64,000 nt of DNA from Agrobacterium cavarae. GTDB lineage: Bacteria; Pseudomonadota; Alphaproteobacteria; Rhizobiales; Rhizobiaceae. Positions 46,001 to 54,777 of this stretch are shown here, one piece after another. The notes under the pieces were generated by a model. The model ran no database searches. It had not been told where the DNA came from and saw only the letters and a program-made list of their open reading frames with translations. Every line of letters begins with the position of its first letter. Within the stretch, counting starts at the first letter, position 1. The stretch spans positions 256,511-320,510 of the forward strand of contig NZ_SISF01000031.1 in assembly GCF_004310285.1 (NCBI RefSeq), read 5' to 3'. The position numbers were made by a program, and so were the translations under genes.

Positions 46001-48512
46001 CCGCAACGGCAAGATCGTCGACCAGGTCAATCGGGCCGTGTCGCTGTTTGCCGCCAATCGCGGACCGGACAGCGCCAATACGGCTCTTGCTCGCGTGCCC
46101 GCGCCGGCCTATCCGGTTGCCGATCCCGTCGAGGACACCAACGATCTCGATTTCTGGAACGGCTTTGGTGGCTTCACCAAGGATGGCCGCGAATATGTCG
46201 TCCGGCTCAATCGTGGCCAGGCGACGCCGCATCCGTGGATCAATGTCATCTCCAACGAGAAATTCGGCTTCCATATCTCGGCAGAAGGCGCCGGCTTTAC
46301 CTGGAGCCGTAATTCGCGCGACTACCAGTTGACGCCATGGACGAATGACCCGGTCACCAACCGCCCAGGCGAAGCGATCTATGTCGCCGATGCCGAAAGC
46401 GGAAAGATCCATTCGCCATTCGCTGCCATCGGTCGCAATTCGGAAGCCGTCTTTGAAGCCCGCCACGGCCTTGGGTACTCCACCTTCCGCAGCGTGGATG
46501 ATGGTCTCGACATCGAGGTGACGCAGACGGTGGACCGTGAGAAGCCGGTGAAGCTCTCGCGCCTGACGATTCGCAACGTCGGTACGCAGAACCGCCGCCT
46601 GAAGACCTATGGATATGTCGAATGGGTGCTGGGCAACAATGCCCAGAAGTCTGCGCCGTTCATTCTCAGCAGTCTTGATGAGGAGACGGGCGCGCTCTTT
46701 GCCTCCAATCCGTATAGCATCGACTATAATGAGAGAACGTCGTTCCTGTCGCTTGATGGGCCATCGACCAGCTTCACCACCAGCAAACGGGAATTCATCG
46801 GCCGCTTCGGCACGATCCATGCCCCGCAGGCGGTGGTCACGGGCGCTGCTCTTTCCGGCGGCACGGAACTCGATGGCGCGCCATGTGCGGCATTGATGCA
46901 GGAAGTTCATCTGAAGCCCGGTGAAGAACGCCATGTGCTCTTCTATCTCGGCGACGCCGATACGGTGGATGAAGCGCGCGCACTGGTGAAGGATATCCGC
47001 AGCGCGGATTTCGACACGGTGCTTCAGGCCAACAAGGATTTCTGGAAGGGCTTTACCGGCCAGTTGCAGGTATCGACGCCGGATGCCGGCTTCAACCACC
47101 TCGTCAACACCTGGCTGCCTTACCAAGCCTTCTCCTGCCGCATCCTGGCGCGTACGGCTTTCTACCAGTCGAGCGGTGCCTTCGGTTTCCGCGACCAGTT
47201 GCAGGATACGCTTGCCTTCCTGCTCTACCAGCCGGATCTTGCCCGAGCGCAGATCATTCGCGCTGCTGGTCGTCAGTTCGTCGAAGGCGACGTCCAGCAT
47301 TGGTGGTTGCCGCTGACCGGTGCCGGTGTTCGCACCACGATCTCAGACGACGTGGTATGGCTTGCCTATGCCACCTATCAGTACCTCGTCACCACCGGCG
47401 ACAAGGCGATCCTCGAGGAGGATATTCCGTTCCTCAAGGGTGCGGCCCTGATGCCGGGCCAGCATGACGCCTTCTTCCAACCGGAAACGAGCGAGAAGAC
47501 GGGAAGCCTCTACGAGCATGTGGCGCTGGCGCTTGATCTTGCCATCCATCGCACCGGCGAAAACGGTCTTCCGTTGATGCTCGGCGGTGACTGGAACGAC
47601 GGCATGAACCTCGTCGGTATCGGCGGTAAGGGCACCAGCGTATGGCTTGGCTGGTTCCTGGCCGGTACGCTGCGCGACTTCATCGCCATCGCCGAGGAAC
47701 GCCGCGATCTCGACCGCGTCGAAAGGTGGAAGTCGCACCGCGACAAGCTGCGTGCGGCACTCGAAACAGCGGGCTGGGACGGCGACTATTACCGTCGTGG
47801 CTATTTCGACGACGGTACGCCGCTCGGCTCCTCCTCTAGCGAGGAGTGCCAGATCGATTCGCTCGGCCAGAGCTGGAGCGTGCTTTCCGGCGAAGGCGAG
47901 GCCGATCGTTCGCAGCAGGCCATGAATGCGGTGATGAGCAAGCTGGTGGACGAGGATCTCGGCATCATCCGTCTCTTCACCCCGGCTTTCAGCCGCACGC
48001 CGCACAATCCCGGCTACATCAAAGGATATCCGCCGGGCGTTCGTGAAAATGGCGGTCAGTATACCCATGCCGCAACTTGGGTGGTGCTGGCGCTTGCCAA
48101 GCTCGGACGCAGCGAGGATGCATGGAAGTGCTTCTCGATGCTGAGCCCTGTCAATCATGCGCTCAATCGTGAGGCATCCGAGACCTACCGTGTCGAGCCC
48201 TATGTGGTTACGGCGGATGTCTATGGCGAAAACGCCTATGCCGGCCGCGGCGGCTGGAGCTGGTACACGGGCTCCGCCGGCCTGCTTTACCGTGCCGCAG
48301 TCGAAGGCATTCTCGGTATCACCCGTCACGGCGGCAAGCTCCATATCGCGCCTTCGCTCCCGGAAGCCTGGGATGGTTTCTCCGTCCAGGTAACGATCGA
48401 CGGAACTGCCCGTGATGTTTCGGTCAAGCGCACCGCGGGCTCTTCGGACATCGCCGTTACGATCGACGGCAAACCGGTGAAAAGCACAGATCGCGCCATC
48501 CCGTTCGACTGA
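40020..48512 (+). CDS. ndvB: Cyclic beta-1,2-glucan synthase (NdvB/ChvB)
   Basis: This very large inner-membrane enzyme makes cyclic beta-1,2-glucan, an osmoprotective periplasmic oligosaccharide needed for plant or animal host interaction in Rhizobiales. The 2830 residues match the family length. Order: a cytoplasmic N-terminal region; membrane segments near 405-460; the GT84 glycosyltransferase domain with TLDADTRLM near 620 and the QxxRW-type RQHRWARGDWQ near 770; further membrane segments near 807-855 and 938-980; a long middle region; and a C-terminal GH94 phosphorylase-like domain with LGGDWNDGMN near 2520, which sets ring size. No frameshift is visible. It is monocistronic, ending at a strong hairpin. 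Confidence 0.97.
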   Translation: MSFHITPPAAARDSETKQIDHNDSIRSVYFNIDELKACGSDLSQSGSPALPGFMEFDFFARHRENEKEILRVYRTTAVDSENGLTITPAAEWLLDNHYVIEEAIQEVRRDFPKKFYRQLPTMRVGNAEVPRALALAWLYVAHTHSTVSRESLTALVEGFQTHKTLQIGEIWALPSFLRFVLIENLRRISIRVERSRRMRHKANEVVDEIIRLNDAEPSAEFLKQIDPLVDDPTFATQFLYRLKNGSQTSNFALNWLEERLHSVGTDAENVMMAEHNRLASGNVTMGNIVRSLREIDDTEWSVWFEDVSHIDKVLREQTDYETLDFGSRNTYRNNVELLARRSPKTEVEVAQLAVDMVAEAANSKDAYPHQPNVGAFLVGQRRKELEQRIGYNPLFAQRVVRTMRRFNWLAVAVPVLVLTAIAMLAVGWFLAEAGMPWYVVSAFLLMFALPASEGATGLFNTLVTFFVKPFRLVGYEFKNGIPEDARTLVAVPCMITSRDAVDEMIRNLEVHYLANPHGEIYFSLISDWRDAQQEQTTEDVELLEYAKREVATLSARYAFDGKTRFFLLHRRRIYNPSEGCWMGWERKRGKLHELNLLLRGDKDTTFLNGANTVPKDVKYVMTLDADTRLMRDAVTKLVGKMHHPINRPVHDPETGRVIHGYGLLQPRVTPSLTTGKDASVFQRVFSISRGIDPYVFTVSDVYQDLTAEGSFTGKGLYDVDAFEKALKGRIDENAVLSHDLLEGSFARCALVTDVELVEDFPTRYEVEVSRQHRWARGDWQLLPYILDPARGVTALGRWKMIDNLRRSLTPIAWFVASVLGWYFMDPFGALIWQILLIFSLFVAPTISLLSGLVPRSTDIVPQAHFHTIWSEIRATNAQVALRIVFIADGACMMADAIARSLYRLFVSRKLMLEWRTAASIQSSAQGSVFDYYKQMWHAPVVALLGLLFAALPGDNAFLVGIPFALLWVFSPVVAWYVSQSAETEDRMFVSEHVSSEFRKIARRTWRYYEMFVNKDENYLPPDNFQETPTPVVASRTSPTNIGVYLLSTISARQFGWISFSDTIERLEKTIETVEKMEKYRGHLYNWYHTDTLQTLGPRYVSAVDSGNLAGHLIAISSACRQWAEAPSAHLQGNLDGIGDVAGIVRESLKELPDDRKNLRPLHRRLEERIIGFSNALASVKREHEFASIRVINLAVLARDIQKLAANLDLEVKSEQSAEMTRWAQMLVDCCEAHISDSAFDHSTIDSLRERLASLRDRSRDLAFSMDFGFLYRKDRRLLSIGYRVESQELDEACYDLLASECRLTSLFAIAKGDLPTEHWYRLGRQVVPIGAQGALVSWSGSMFEYLMPPLVMQERQGGILNQTNNLIVREQINHGRRLGTPWGISEAAFNARDHNMNYQYTNFGVPTLGLKRGLGQNAVIAPYASILAAQYDPDAALENLEKLRKLGALGRYGFHDAVDFTPTRVPDGKVCAVVYNYYAHHHGMSIAAVANVAFDGFLRELFHADPVIEAAELLLQEKAPREVPVMSAKYEPETPGKEQADLLRAEIRTVTDPAIRDRDVVFLSNGHYSTMLTATGAGYSKWNGQAVSRWKADPTEDRWGTFLFLRDTTTGQWWSATAEPRVAEGETTKTVFMDDRAEFHKTVGDLQSVVECIVATEHDAEGRRITLLNVGTEDRFIEVTSYLEPVIGKEDDDNAHPLFSRMFVQTEIGKRGDVIRAWRNKRSPSEPGTIIAHLAADNAGSSRATEYETDRAKFIGRGRTLAEAAAFDQGASLSNSDGFTLDPILSLRRVVRVPAGKKVSVIFWTIAAPGREDVDKAIDRYRHPDAFAHELVHAWTRTQVQMRHVGVTSQQAAAFQHLGRYLVYPDMHLRADAETLKTGLASQRSLWSLAISGDFPIFALRINDDMDMDIVREALSAHEYLRSRGVIFDLVIVNERAASYAQDMQHALDHISEAQRRINPADGGRPHVFSVRRDLMDEETWAALLAASRVVLHVRNGKIVDQVNRAVSLFAANRGPDSANTALARVPAPAYPVADPVEDTNDLDFWNGFGGFTKDGREYVVRLNRGQATPHPWINVISNEKFGFHISAEGAGFTWSRNSRDYQLTPWTNDPVTNRPGEAIYVADAESGKIHSPFAAIGRNSEAVFEARHGLGYSTFRSVDDGLDIEVTQTVDREKPVKLSRLTIRNVGTQNRRLKTYGYVEWVLGNNAQKSAPFILSSLDEETGALFASNPYSIDYNERTSFLSLDGPSTSFTTSKREFIGRFGTIHAPQAVVTGAALSGGTELDGAPCAALMQEVHLKPGEERHVLFYLGDADTVDEARALVKDIRSADFDTVLQANKDFWKGFTGQLQVSTPDAGFNHLVNTWLPYQAFSCRILARTAFYQSSGAFGFRDQLQDTLAFLLYQPDLARAQIIRAAGRQFVEGDVQHWWLPLTGAGVRTTISDDVVWLAYATYQYLVTTGDKAILEEDIPFLKGAALMPGQHDAFFQPETSEKTGSLYEHVALALDLAIHRTGENGLPLMLGGDWNDGMNLVGIGGKGTSVWLGWFLAGTLRDFIAIAEERRDLDRVERWKSHRDKLRAALETAGWDGDYYRRGYFDDGTPLGSSSSEECQIDSLGQSWSVLSGEGEADRSQQAMNAVMSKLVDEDLGIIRLFTPAFSRTPHNPGYIKGYPPGVRENGGQYTHAATWVVLALAKLGRSEDAWKCFSMLSPVNHALNREASETYRVEPYVVTADVYGENAYAGRGGWSWYTGSAGLLYRAAVEGILGITRHGGKLHIAPSLPEAWDGFSVQVTIDGTARDVSVKRTAGSSDIAVTIDGKPVKSTDRAIPFD

Positions 48513-48544
48513 ACGGGATAAGGCTCGAAGGGCTCTTCAAATAA

Positions 48545-48584
48545 AAAGCCACGGCGCTGCAAACGCCGTGGCTTTCTCGTTCTT
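48545..48584. terminator. bidirectional terminator between ndvB and yggS
   Basis: AAAGCCACGGCG (48545-48556) pairs perfectly with CGCCGTGGCTTT (48564-48575). The minus-strand reading continues into TTTTTATTT, a good U tract for yggS; the plus-strand tail (TTTCTCG) is weaker but usable for ndvB. Confidence 0.8.
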
Positions 48585-48601
48585 GGAGAGCGTTGTCGGT
48601 G

Positions 48602-49261
48602 TCAGCGTGTGCCAAACAGAGCCGAGCCGACGCGCACGCTGGTGGCACCGAATTCGATTGCCGTCTCGAAATCGCCGGACATGCCCATGGAGAGCTTTTC
48701 CACGTCGCATTCCCTGGCGAGCTTTGCCAGCAGCGCGAAATGCGGACCGGGATTTTCGTCTGCTGGCGGAATGCACATCAGGCCTTCAACGGTGAGCTTC
48801 AGCTCATCGCGGCAGAGCTTGACGAAGGCTGCGGTCTCGCGCGGATCGAGCCCTGCCTTTTGCGGCTCCAGCCCGGTATTGACCTGCACGTAAAAGCGAA
48901 GCGCCTTGCCCTGCTTGCCGCATTCGTCTGCAAGCACGCGAGCGATCTTCTCGCGATCGACGCTTTCGATCACGTCGAACAGCGCCACGGCGTCGGCTGC
49001 CTTGTTGGATTGCAGCGGGCCGATGAGATGAAGCTCGATATCCGGCGTCTTCCCCTTCAGCGCCGGCCATTTGCCCTGCGCTTCCTGGACGCGGTTTTCG
49101 CCGAAGACGCGCTGGCCGCAATCGATGACCGGCTGAATGGCGTCACCATCGAAGGTTTTCGAGACGGCAACCAGAGTGACATCGGCGGCCTTTCGGCCTG
49201 CCTTTTCGGCTGTGGTGGCAATCCGCTCCTTGATGTCGGCAAGACGGGCTTCGATGTCCAT
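48602..49261 (-). CDS. yggS: YggS family PLP homeostasis protein
   Basis: This 219-residue YggS/PROSC-family protein binds pyridoxal 5'-phosphate and controls free PLP levels. The fold is an alanine-racemase-like barrel; the PLP lysine is in LVAVSKT near residue 36, with FGENRVQEA, HLIGPLQSNK and LSMGMSGDFETAIEFG as signatures. I start it at ATG 49261, which has GAGG upstream, rather than at the longer open frame that covers an intergenic repeat. It converges with ndvB. Confidence 0.93.
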   Translation of the reverse strand: MDIEARLADIKERIATTAEKAGRKAADVTLVAVSKTFDGDAIQPVIDCGQRVFGENRVQEAQGKWPALKGKTPDIELHLIGPLQSNKAADAVALFDVIESVDREKIARVLADECGKQGKALRFYVQVNTGLEPQKAGLDPRETAAFVKLCRDELKLTVEGLMCIPPADENPGPHFALLAKLARECDVEKLSMGMSGDFETAIEFGATSVRVGSALFGTR

Positions 49262-49306
49262 GGGAGGCCTCTGTTCTATCTCAAACGATGATCTGCTCGT
49301 CCTACA

Positions 49307-49406
49307 GCATCGGCCCGAAAATCGGAATCGATTTTCGGAAAGCACGATGCGTAGATAAAAGAAGATAGAGCGTCCTTTGTGCGTCCAATAGGACGCACGG
49401 CGCTCT
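49307..49406. repeat. two-hairpin extragenic palindromic repeat
   Basis: The first hairpin is CCGAAAATCG (49315-49324) with CGATTTTCGG (49329-49338), extended by GCATCG (49307-49312) with CGATGC (49345-49350). The second is GTGCGTCC (49379-49386) with GGACGCAC (49391-49398), inside AGAGCG (49367-49372) with CGCTCT (49401-49406). The pattern resembles a mosaic palindrome that I recall being scattered in Agrobacterium genomes. It fills most of the 300-bp gap between yggS and leuS; the remainder holds no gene. Confidence 0.7.
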
Positions 49407-49561
49407 AAAGCGGGTGGCGCTTGATGCCAAGCATGATTGTCACCATTTAAGCGCTGTATTCCAAGTTTGCGCCCCCTAACGCCCTGCAAAACTTGACGCA
49501 TCGGTCGTTTCATGGTGAAGGTCACCGCGCATTACCCCCTCGATACCCGGATTTCAGAAGT

Positions 49562-52192
49562 ATGGCCATCGAACGTTATAATCCTCGCGACGCCGAGCCG
49601 CGCTGGCAGCAGCAATGGAACGAAGACAAGGTCTTCGTCACAGATAATAGCGACAGCCGCGAGAAATATTACGTCCTTGAGATGTTCCCGTACCCATCCG
49701 GTCGCATCCATATGGGCCATGTGCGCAACTATGCGATGGGCGATGTGGTCGCCCGCTACAAGCGCGCGCGCGGCTATAACGTGCTGCATCCCATGGGTTG
49801 GGATGCCTTCGGCATGCCGGCGGAAAACGCCGCCATGCAGAACAAGGTTCATCCAAAGGACTGGACCTACCAGAACATTGCCACCATGCGTGGCCAGTTG
49901 AAGTCCATGGGACTGTCGCTGGACTGGAGCCGCGAATTTGCGACCTGCGACGTGGATTATTACCACCGTCAGCAGTCGCTGTTCATCGACTTCATGCAGA
50001 AGGGCCTGGTCTATCGCAAGCAGTCCAAGGTCAACTGGGACCCGGTCGATCATACGGTTCTGGCCAATGAGCAGGTGATCGACGGTCGCGGCTGGCGCTC
50101 CGGCGCGCTGGTCGAGCAGCGCGAGCTGACGCAATGGTTCTTCCGGATCACCGATTTCAGCCAGGATCTGCTGGACTCTCTGGACGAGTTGGATCAGTGG
50201 CCGGAAAAGGTCCGGCTGATGCAGAAGAACTGGATCGGCAAATCGGAAGGCCTGTCGCTGCGCTGGCAGACAGTGGCCGCAACGGCGCCGGAAGGTTTCG
50301 ACGACATCACCGTTTACACGACGCGTCCGGACACGCTGTTTGGCGCTTCCTTCCTGGCGATTGCCGCCGATCATCCGCTGGCGAAAGCTTTGGCTGAAAA
50401 GAATGCCGAGATTGCCGAGTTCTGCGACGAGTGCCGTCGTCAGGGCACGTCTCTGGCTGCGCTGGAAACGGCTGAGAAGCGCGGCATGGATACCGGCGTC
50501 AAGGTCGTCCACCCGCTGGATCCCTCCTGGGAGCTGCCAGTCTACATCGCCAACTTCGTGCTGATGGATTATGGCACCGGCGCGATCTTCGGTTGCCCTT
50601 CGGGCGACCAGCGCGACCTGGATTTTGCCCACAAATACGGCCTGCCGGTTGTTCCCGTCGTCATGCCTGAAGATGGCGATGCGGCAAGCTTCACGGTTGG
50701 CGATACGGCCTATGTCGATGACGGGGTGATGATCAATTCCCGCTTCCTCGACGGCATGAAGACCACGGACGCTTTCGAGGCCGTCGTAACGAAGCTGTCG
50801 CAGCAGGTTCTGGGCAATGCCCCGCAGGCGGAGCGCAAGGTGAATTTCCGCCTGCGTGACTGGGGCATTTCGCGCCAGCGCTATTGGGGCTGCCCGATCC
50901 CGGTCATCCATTGCGAAGTCTGCGGCGTCGTGCCCGTTCCGAAGAAGGACCTGCCGGTCAAGCTGCCCGATGACGTCACTTTCGATGTGCCTGGCAACCC
51001 GCTCGATCGTCATCCGACATGGCGTCATGTCGCCTGCCCGCAATGCGGTCACGATGCGCGGCGCGAAACAGACACGATGGATACGTTCGTCGATTCCAGC
51101 TGGTACTTCACCCGCTTTACCGCACCCTGGGAAGATCAGCCGACCGATCCAAAGGTCGCCAATCGTTGGCTGCCGGTCGATCAGTATATTGGCGGCATCG
51201 AGCACGCGATCCTGCATCTTCTCTATTCGCGCTTCTTCACCCGCGCGATGAAGGAAACCGGCCATGTGGACGTGAAGGAGCCCTTCAAGGGATTGTTCAC
51301 CCAGGGCATGGTGGTGCATGAGACCTATCGCCTGGGCGAAGGTCAGAACGGCCAGTGGATCGTGCCATCAGATATCCGCATCGAGGAAGTGGACGGCAAG
51401 CGCCGCGCCTACATGCTGGAAAGCGGCGAAGAGGTTGCCATCGGCTCCATCGAGAAGATGTCGAAGTCGAAGAAGAACGTGGTCGATCCCGACGATATCA
51501 TCGCCTCTTATGGCGCCGATACCGCGCGTTTCTTCGTGCTGTCCGATAGTCCACCGGACCGCGATGTGATCTGGTCGGAAGCCGGTGTCGAAGGCGCGCA
51601 TCGGTTCGTCCAGCGCGTCTGGCGCATCGTCGGCGAAGCCGCCGAGGAACTGAGGGCTATCAATGCAGCACCGGCGACGGCAGGCGAGGGCCTGGCGATG
51701 TCCAAGGCCGCTCACAAGACGCTGAAGGCTGTCCAGGACGATCTGGACAAGCTTGCCTTCAACAAGGCAATTGCCCGTATCTACGAACTGGTCAACACGC
51801 TGGCCGGCCCCCTGTCTGAGGTTGCCAACGGCAACAAGGACAATCAGGTAAAGGCTGCGGCGCGCGATGCGGTGGAAATCCTCATCCGCATGATTGCGCC
51901 GATGACGCCGCATCTGGCGGAGGAATGCTGGAAGGTGCTTGGCAATTCCGGACTGGTTGCGCAGGCGGCATGGCCGGTTTTCGTGCCGATGCTGGTCGAA
52001 GAGAACGAGGTCGTTCTGCCGATCCAGATCAACGGCAAGAAGCGTGGCGAATTGACAATCGCCCGCGATGCGGATCAAGATACCGTCCGCGCCGCCGTGC
52101 TGGAACTGGATGCCGTCAAAGCGGCACTCGCCGGTTCAGAGCCGAAGAAGATCATCGTGGTTCCACAAAGGATCGTGAACATTGTTGTTTGA
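49562..52192 (+). CDS. leuS: Leucyl-tRNA synthetase
   Basis: LeuRS charges tRNA-Leu. The 876-residue class Ia synthetase has the HIGH-type motif HMGH at residues 50-53, an inserted CP1 editing domain (about 225-420, with the [12 protein letters not shown] segment), a zinc-binding insertion (CEVCG and CPQCG pairs) and KMSKS at 632-636. The C terminus carries the anticodon-binding helices and the small LeuRS-specific domain. The ATG at 49562 gives the standard N terminus; the in-frame extension upstream lies in the intergenic region. It is the first gene of leuS-lptE-holA. Confidence 0.97.
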   Translation: MAIERYNPRDAEPRWQQQWNEDKVFVTDNSDSREKYYVLEMFPYPSGRIHMGHVRNYAMGDVVARYKRARGYNVLHPMGWDAFGMPAENAAMQNKVHPKDWTYQNIATMRGQLKSMGLSLDWSREFATCDVDYYHRQQSLFIDFMQKGLVYRKQSKVNWDPVDHTVLANEQVIDGRGWRSGALVEQRELTQWFFRITDFSQDLLDSLDELDQWPEKVRLMQKNWIGKSEGLSLRWQTVAATAPEGFDDITVYTTRPDTLFGASFLAIAADHPLAKALAEKNAEIAEFCDECRRQGTSLAALETAEKRGMDTGVKVVHPLDPSWELPVYIANFVLMDYGTGAIFGCPSGDQRDLDFAHKYGLPVVPVVMPEDGDAASFTVGDTAYVDDGVMINSRFLDGMKTTDAFEAVVTKLSQQVLGNAPQAERKVNFRLRDWGISRQRYWGCPIPVIHCEVCGVVPVPKKDLPVKLPDDVTFDVPGNPLDRHPTWRHVACPQCGHDARRETDTMDTFVDSSWYFTRFTAPWEDQPTDPKVANRWLPVDQYIGGIEHAILHLLYSRFFTRAMKETGHVDVKEPFKGLFTQGMVVHETYRLGEGQNGQWIVPSDIRIEEVDGKRRAYMLESGEEVAIGSIEKMSKSKKNVVDPDDIIASYGADTARFFVLSDSPPDRDVIWSEAGVEGAHRFVQRVWRIVGEAAEELRAINAAPATAGEGLAMSKAAHKTLKAVQDDLDKLAFNKAIARIYELVNTLAGPLSEVANGNKDNQVKAAARDAVEILIRMIAPMTPHLAEECWKVLGNSGLVAQAAWPVFVPMLVEENEVVLPIQINGKKRGELTIARDADQDTVRAAVLELDAVKAALAGSEPKKIIVVPQRIVNIVV

Positions 52193-52730
52193 TGCCTATT
52201 CCAGATGGGGCCGCATAGCAGCCGCAGTGTCTGTCGTCGTTTTGTCCGGTGCGCTTGCAGGCTGCCAGGTTCGCCCGCTCTACAGCGTGGAATCCGGGAC
52301 GCGTGAGAAGCTCGCCTCCGTCAGCTTTTCGTCCGCCGGCGACCGTATCACGCAAGAGGTCCGCAACCACCTGATCTTCCTCGCCTATGGTGGTGAAGGG
52401 GCGCCCGTGAAGACCGATTACCAGGTCAAGCTGGTGGTCACGTCCAGTGCAAGCTCCACCGAGGTGACGAACGATACGAGCCTGTCGGTCGGCAAAAGCA
52501 ACTATGACGGTCCTTATCCGGGCCGCGTGACGATGACCGGACAATATGTGCTGACGCGCATGTCCGATGGTCAGGTGTTGCGGTCGGCCAAGCGCACCGT
52601 CACCGCCATGCTCGACCTACCGCAGCAGGAATTCGCCAAGATCCGTGCGGTCCGGGATGGTGAAAACCGCGCGGCGCGTGAATTGGCAGAGATCATCCGC
52701 ACGGACATTGCCGCCACGCTCAGCCGATAA
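52182..52730 (+). CDS. lptE: LPS-assembly lipoprotein LptE
   Basis: LptE is an outer-membrane lipoprotein that plugs LptD during LPS insertion. This 182-residue protein has a type II signal sequence with the lipobox LAGC, the acylated cysteine at residue 28, and a mature region QVRPLYS...[18 protein letters not shown] that fits the alphaproteobacterial LptE group (COG5468). The TTG start at 52182 (or the adjacent TTG at 52185) overlaps the leuS stop and has AAAGGA upstream. Its position between leuS and holA is the conserved arrangement in bacteria. Confidence 0.88.
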   Translation: MLFDAYSRWGRIAAAVSVVVLSGALAGCQVRPLYSVESGTREKLASVSFSSAGDRITQEVRNHLIFLAYGGEGAPVKTDYQVKLVVTSSASSTEVTNDTSLSVGKSNYDGPYPGRVTMTGQYVLTRMSDGQVLRSAKRTVTAMLDLPQQEFAKIRAVRDGENRAARELAEIIRTDIAATLSR

Positions 52731-52739
52731 GCTGCGATC

Positions 52740-53777
52740 ATGACGGAAATCAAGTCCCATGAATTCGAGCGCTTCGCCGACAATCCGGCGGAGCGTTTTC
52801 GCATTTTCGTTCTCTACGGACCGGATCGCGGACTGGTGTCGGAACGTGCAGCGGTGATTGCCGCAAAGACCGGTATCGATCCCAATGATGCCTTTGCTTC
52901 CCTGAAACTTGCCGTTACCGACCTTCAGGGCGACCCTGGACGGCTTCTGGACGAGGTGAATGCCATCGGTCTCTTCGGTGGCGAAAAGCTCGTCTGGGTC
53001 AAGGGTGCGGCCAATGAGAAGCCGCTGGTCGATGCGCTTCAGGTGCTGGCCGACAATCCGCCGGAAACGAGCTTTCTCATCATCGAGGCAGGGGATCTCA
53101 AAAAGGGCACAGGCCTGCGCAAGATCGCCGAGCCATCGCGCTCTATCGCCGCCATCCCCTGCTATGCGGATGATGCGAGATCGCTAAACACGCTGATCGA
53201 CCATGAGCTTGCCGATGAAAACTTGAGAATCACGCCGGCGGCACGTCAGCGTCTGATCGAATCGCTTGGTGGCGATCGTATTGCCTCGCGCAACGAGGTG
53301 AAGAAGCTGGCACTCTATTGCCGCGGCCGGGATGTGATCGAGGAAGACGATGTCGCCGCGATTATCGGTGATGCCAGTGCCGTGTCTGCCGACGACGCCG
53401 TCGATGCGATCCTGAAGGGCGACCGCAACGGCTTCTTCCATGCCACGCAGAAGATCATCTCATCCAAGACGCCGATCTTCCTGGTACTGCAAGGGTGCCT
53501 CCGCCAGTTCCAAATGCTCGACCAGATGCGGGCCGAAATGGATGAGAAGAAGCTGCAGGCCGGCCAGGTGATGCAGACGCTTGGGCGCGGCATCCATTTT
53601 CGTCGTAAGCCGGTGATTGAGCGCGCGCTGCGCACATGGCAGCCAGCGGCGATTGCCAGAGAGATGAACCGCTTGCAGTCTGCCATCCTGCAGAGCCGCC
53701 AGCGCCAAAGCCTGGAGGAAAGCGTGGCGCTTCTGACACTGCTTGCCACCACACTCCAGGCGGGCAGGGGCAGCTGA
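52740..53777 (+). CDS. holA: DNA polymerase III delta subunit
   Basis: HolA opens the beta clamp as part of the clamp loader. The 345-residue protein shows the delta-subunit layout: an N-terminal RecA-like fold (FVLYGPDRGLV, then GLFGGEKLVWVKG), TSFLIIEAGDLKKGTGLRK, and a helical C-terminal collar domain. It follows lptE by nine bp and ends the operon at a bidirectional terminator. In other rhizobia, as I recall them, this gene lies tail to tail with parB; here the two are 49 kb apart. Confidence 0.92.
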   Translation: MTEIKSHEFERFADNPAERFRIFVLYGPDRGLVSERAAVIAAKTGIDPNDAFASLKLAVTDLQGDPGRLLDEVNAIGLFGGEKLVWVKGAANEKPLVDALQVLADNPPETSFLIIEAGDLKKGTGLRKIAEPSRSIAAIPCYADDARSLNTLIDHELADENLRITPAARQRLIESLGGDRIASRNEVKKLALYCRGRDVIEEDDVAAIIGDASAVSADDAVDAILKGDRNGFFHATQKIISSKTPIFLVLQGCLRQFQMLDQMRAEMDEKKLQAGQVMQTLGRGIHFRRKPVIERALRTWQPAAIAREMNRLQSAILQSRQRQSLEESVALLTLLATTLQAGRGS

Positions 53778-53802
53778 GTCATTCCATCGATCGATAGGCA
53801 TG

Positions 53803-53837
53803 AAAAAGCCTCCGCGGCGGATGCCGGGAGGCTTTTT
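53803..53837. terminator. bidirectional terminator between holA and fdxA
   Basis: AAAAAGCCTCC (53803-53813) pairs perfectly with GGAGGCTTTTT (53827-53837). Both strands therefore end the hairpin with a run of T, matching the two convergent genes on either side. Confidence 0.85.
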
Positions 53838-53860
53838 AAAATCTCGAAGCGGCGAGCTGT

Positions 53861-54199
53861 TCAGTCGCCCTTGCCGGGTTCGGCGGAGAAATAGAGGTCG
53901 AGCTTGCCTTCGACGCCGTCCATCTCCTTGGCTTCCGGAAGCGGATCGCGCTTGACGGTGATGTTCGGCCAGATGGCAGCGTATTCAGCATTGATCTTCA
54001 GCCACTTGTCGAGGCCCGGCTCGGTATCCGGCTTGATCGCCTCGGCGGGACATTCCGGCTCGCATACGCCGCAATCGATGCATTCGTCGGGATTGATGGC
54101 GAGGAAGTTTTCGCCTTCGTAGAAGCAATCCACGGGGCAGACTTCGACACAGTCGGTGTATTTGCAGCGAATGCAATTGTCGGTCACGACATACGTCAT
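53861..54199 (-). CDS. fdxA: 7Fe ferredoxin FdxA (ferredoxin II)
   Basis: This 112-residue ferredoxin carries one 3Fe-4S and one 4Fe-4S cluster. Cysteines at 9, 17 and 50 and at 21, 40, 43 and 46 follow the Azotobacter FdI-type pattern exactly, shifted by one. The C-terminal extension (about residues 60-112, [16 protein letters not shown]) is also present. I use the ATG at 54199, with GGAG upstream; the longer open frame has no family similarity. A CarD-type regulator gene often lies next to fdxA in Rhizobiales but is not found here. Confidence 0.95.
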   Translation of the reverse strand: MTYVVTDNCIRCKYTDCVEVCPVDCFYEGENFLAINPDECIDCGVCEPECPAEAIKPDTEPGLDKWLKINAEYAAIWPNITVKRDPLPEAKEMDGVEGKLDLYFSAEPGKGD

Positions 54200-54356
54200 G
54201 AAGAACTCCAGAATATGCAGGCCGGGTTGGTGGCTTTCAAACACAAGCCTTCGCCCGGAATTCAGACAGGGCATTTTCGCAAGTGAGGTAATGCCTTTAT
54301 GACAAGATGGCAAGGACAAAGGATGCTGAAAAAAGGTAGCGACGTAGTCGTTTATT

Positions 54357-54773
54357 CTAATCCTCTGGGTTCTCGGCATCGGAGATGAACCTGTCCAGCG
54401 CCCGGCGTTCCTTCTTGGTCGGGCGGCCGCTGCCTGGCAGGCGCACCGCCTGCTCAAGCAAGGTCATGCGATCCTTGGGTTCGCGGGGCGGGGTCTGATC
54501 GTCATAGAGGAGCTTGGCCTCTTCGTAAGGCCCGCGGCGCTCGCCGGGTGCCTTGACGATGAGAACACGGTCCATTCGCTCGATTGCGATGTCCAGCCTG
54601 TCACCGGTTTTCACCATGTGGCTGGATTGGCGCACGGGCGCGCCGTTGACCTTGATATTGCCCGACTGGATGTAGCTCTGGGCTATCGAGCGGGACTTTG
54701 CCATACGGGCGAAGAACAGCCACTTGTCGAGGCGCTGACGCCCGGCTTCCAGTGGCTGTTCCTTAGCACCCAT
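54357..54773 (-). CDS. S4-domain RNA-binding protein (Hsp15-like)
   Basis: This 138-residue protein has an N-terminal S4 RNA-binding domain ([20 protein letters not shown], then [13 protein letters not shown]), as in the heat-shock protein Hsp15, which recycles stalled large ribosomal subunits in E. coli. The C-terminal half is charged and includes [18 protein letters not shown], typical of the alphaproteobacterial version. It starts four bp after the helicase stop, so it is co-transcribed with it and an RNA-related role is likely. Confidence 0.88.
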   Translation of the reverse strand: MGAKEQPLEAGRQRLDKWLFFARMAKSRSIAQSYIQSGNIKVNGAPVRQSSHMVKTGDRLDIAIERMDRVLIVKAPGERRGPYEEAKLLYDDQTPPREPKDRMTLLEQAVRLPGSGRPTKKERRALDRFISDAENPED

Positions 54774-54777
54774 AGGC

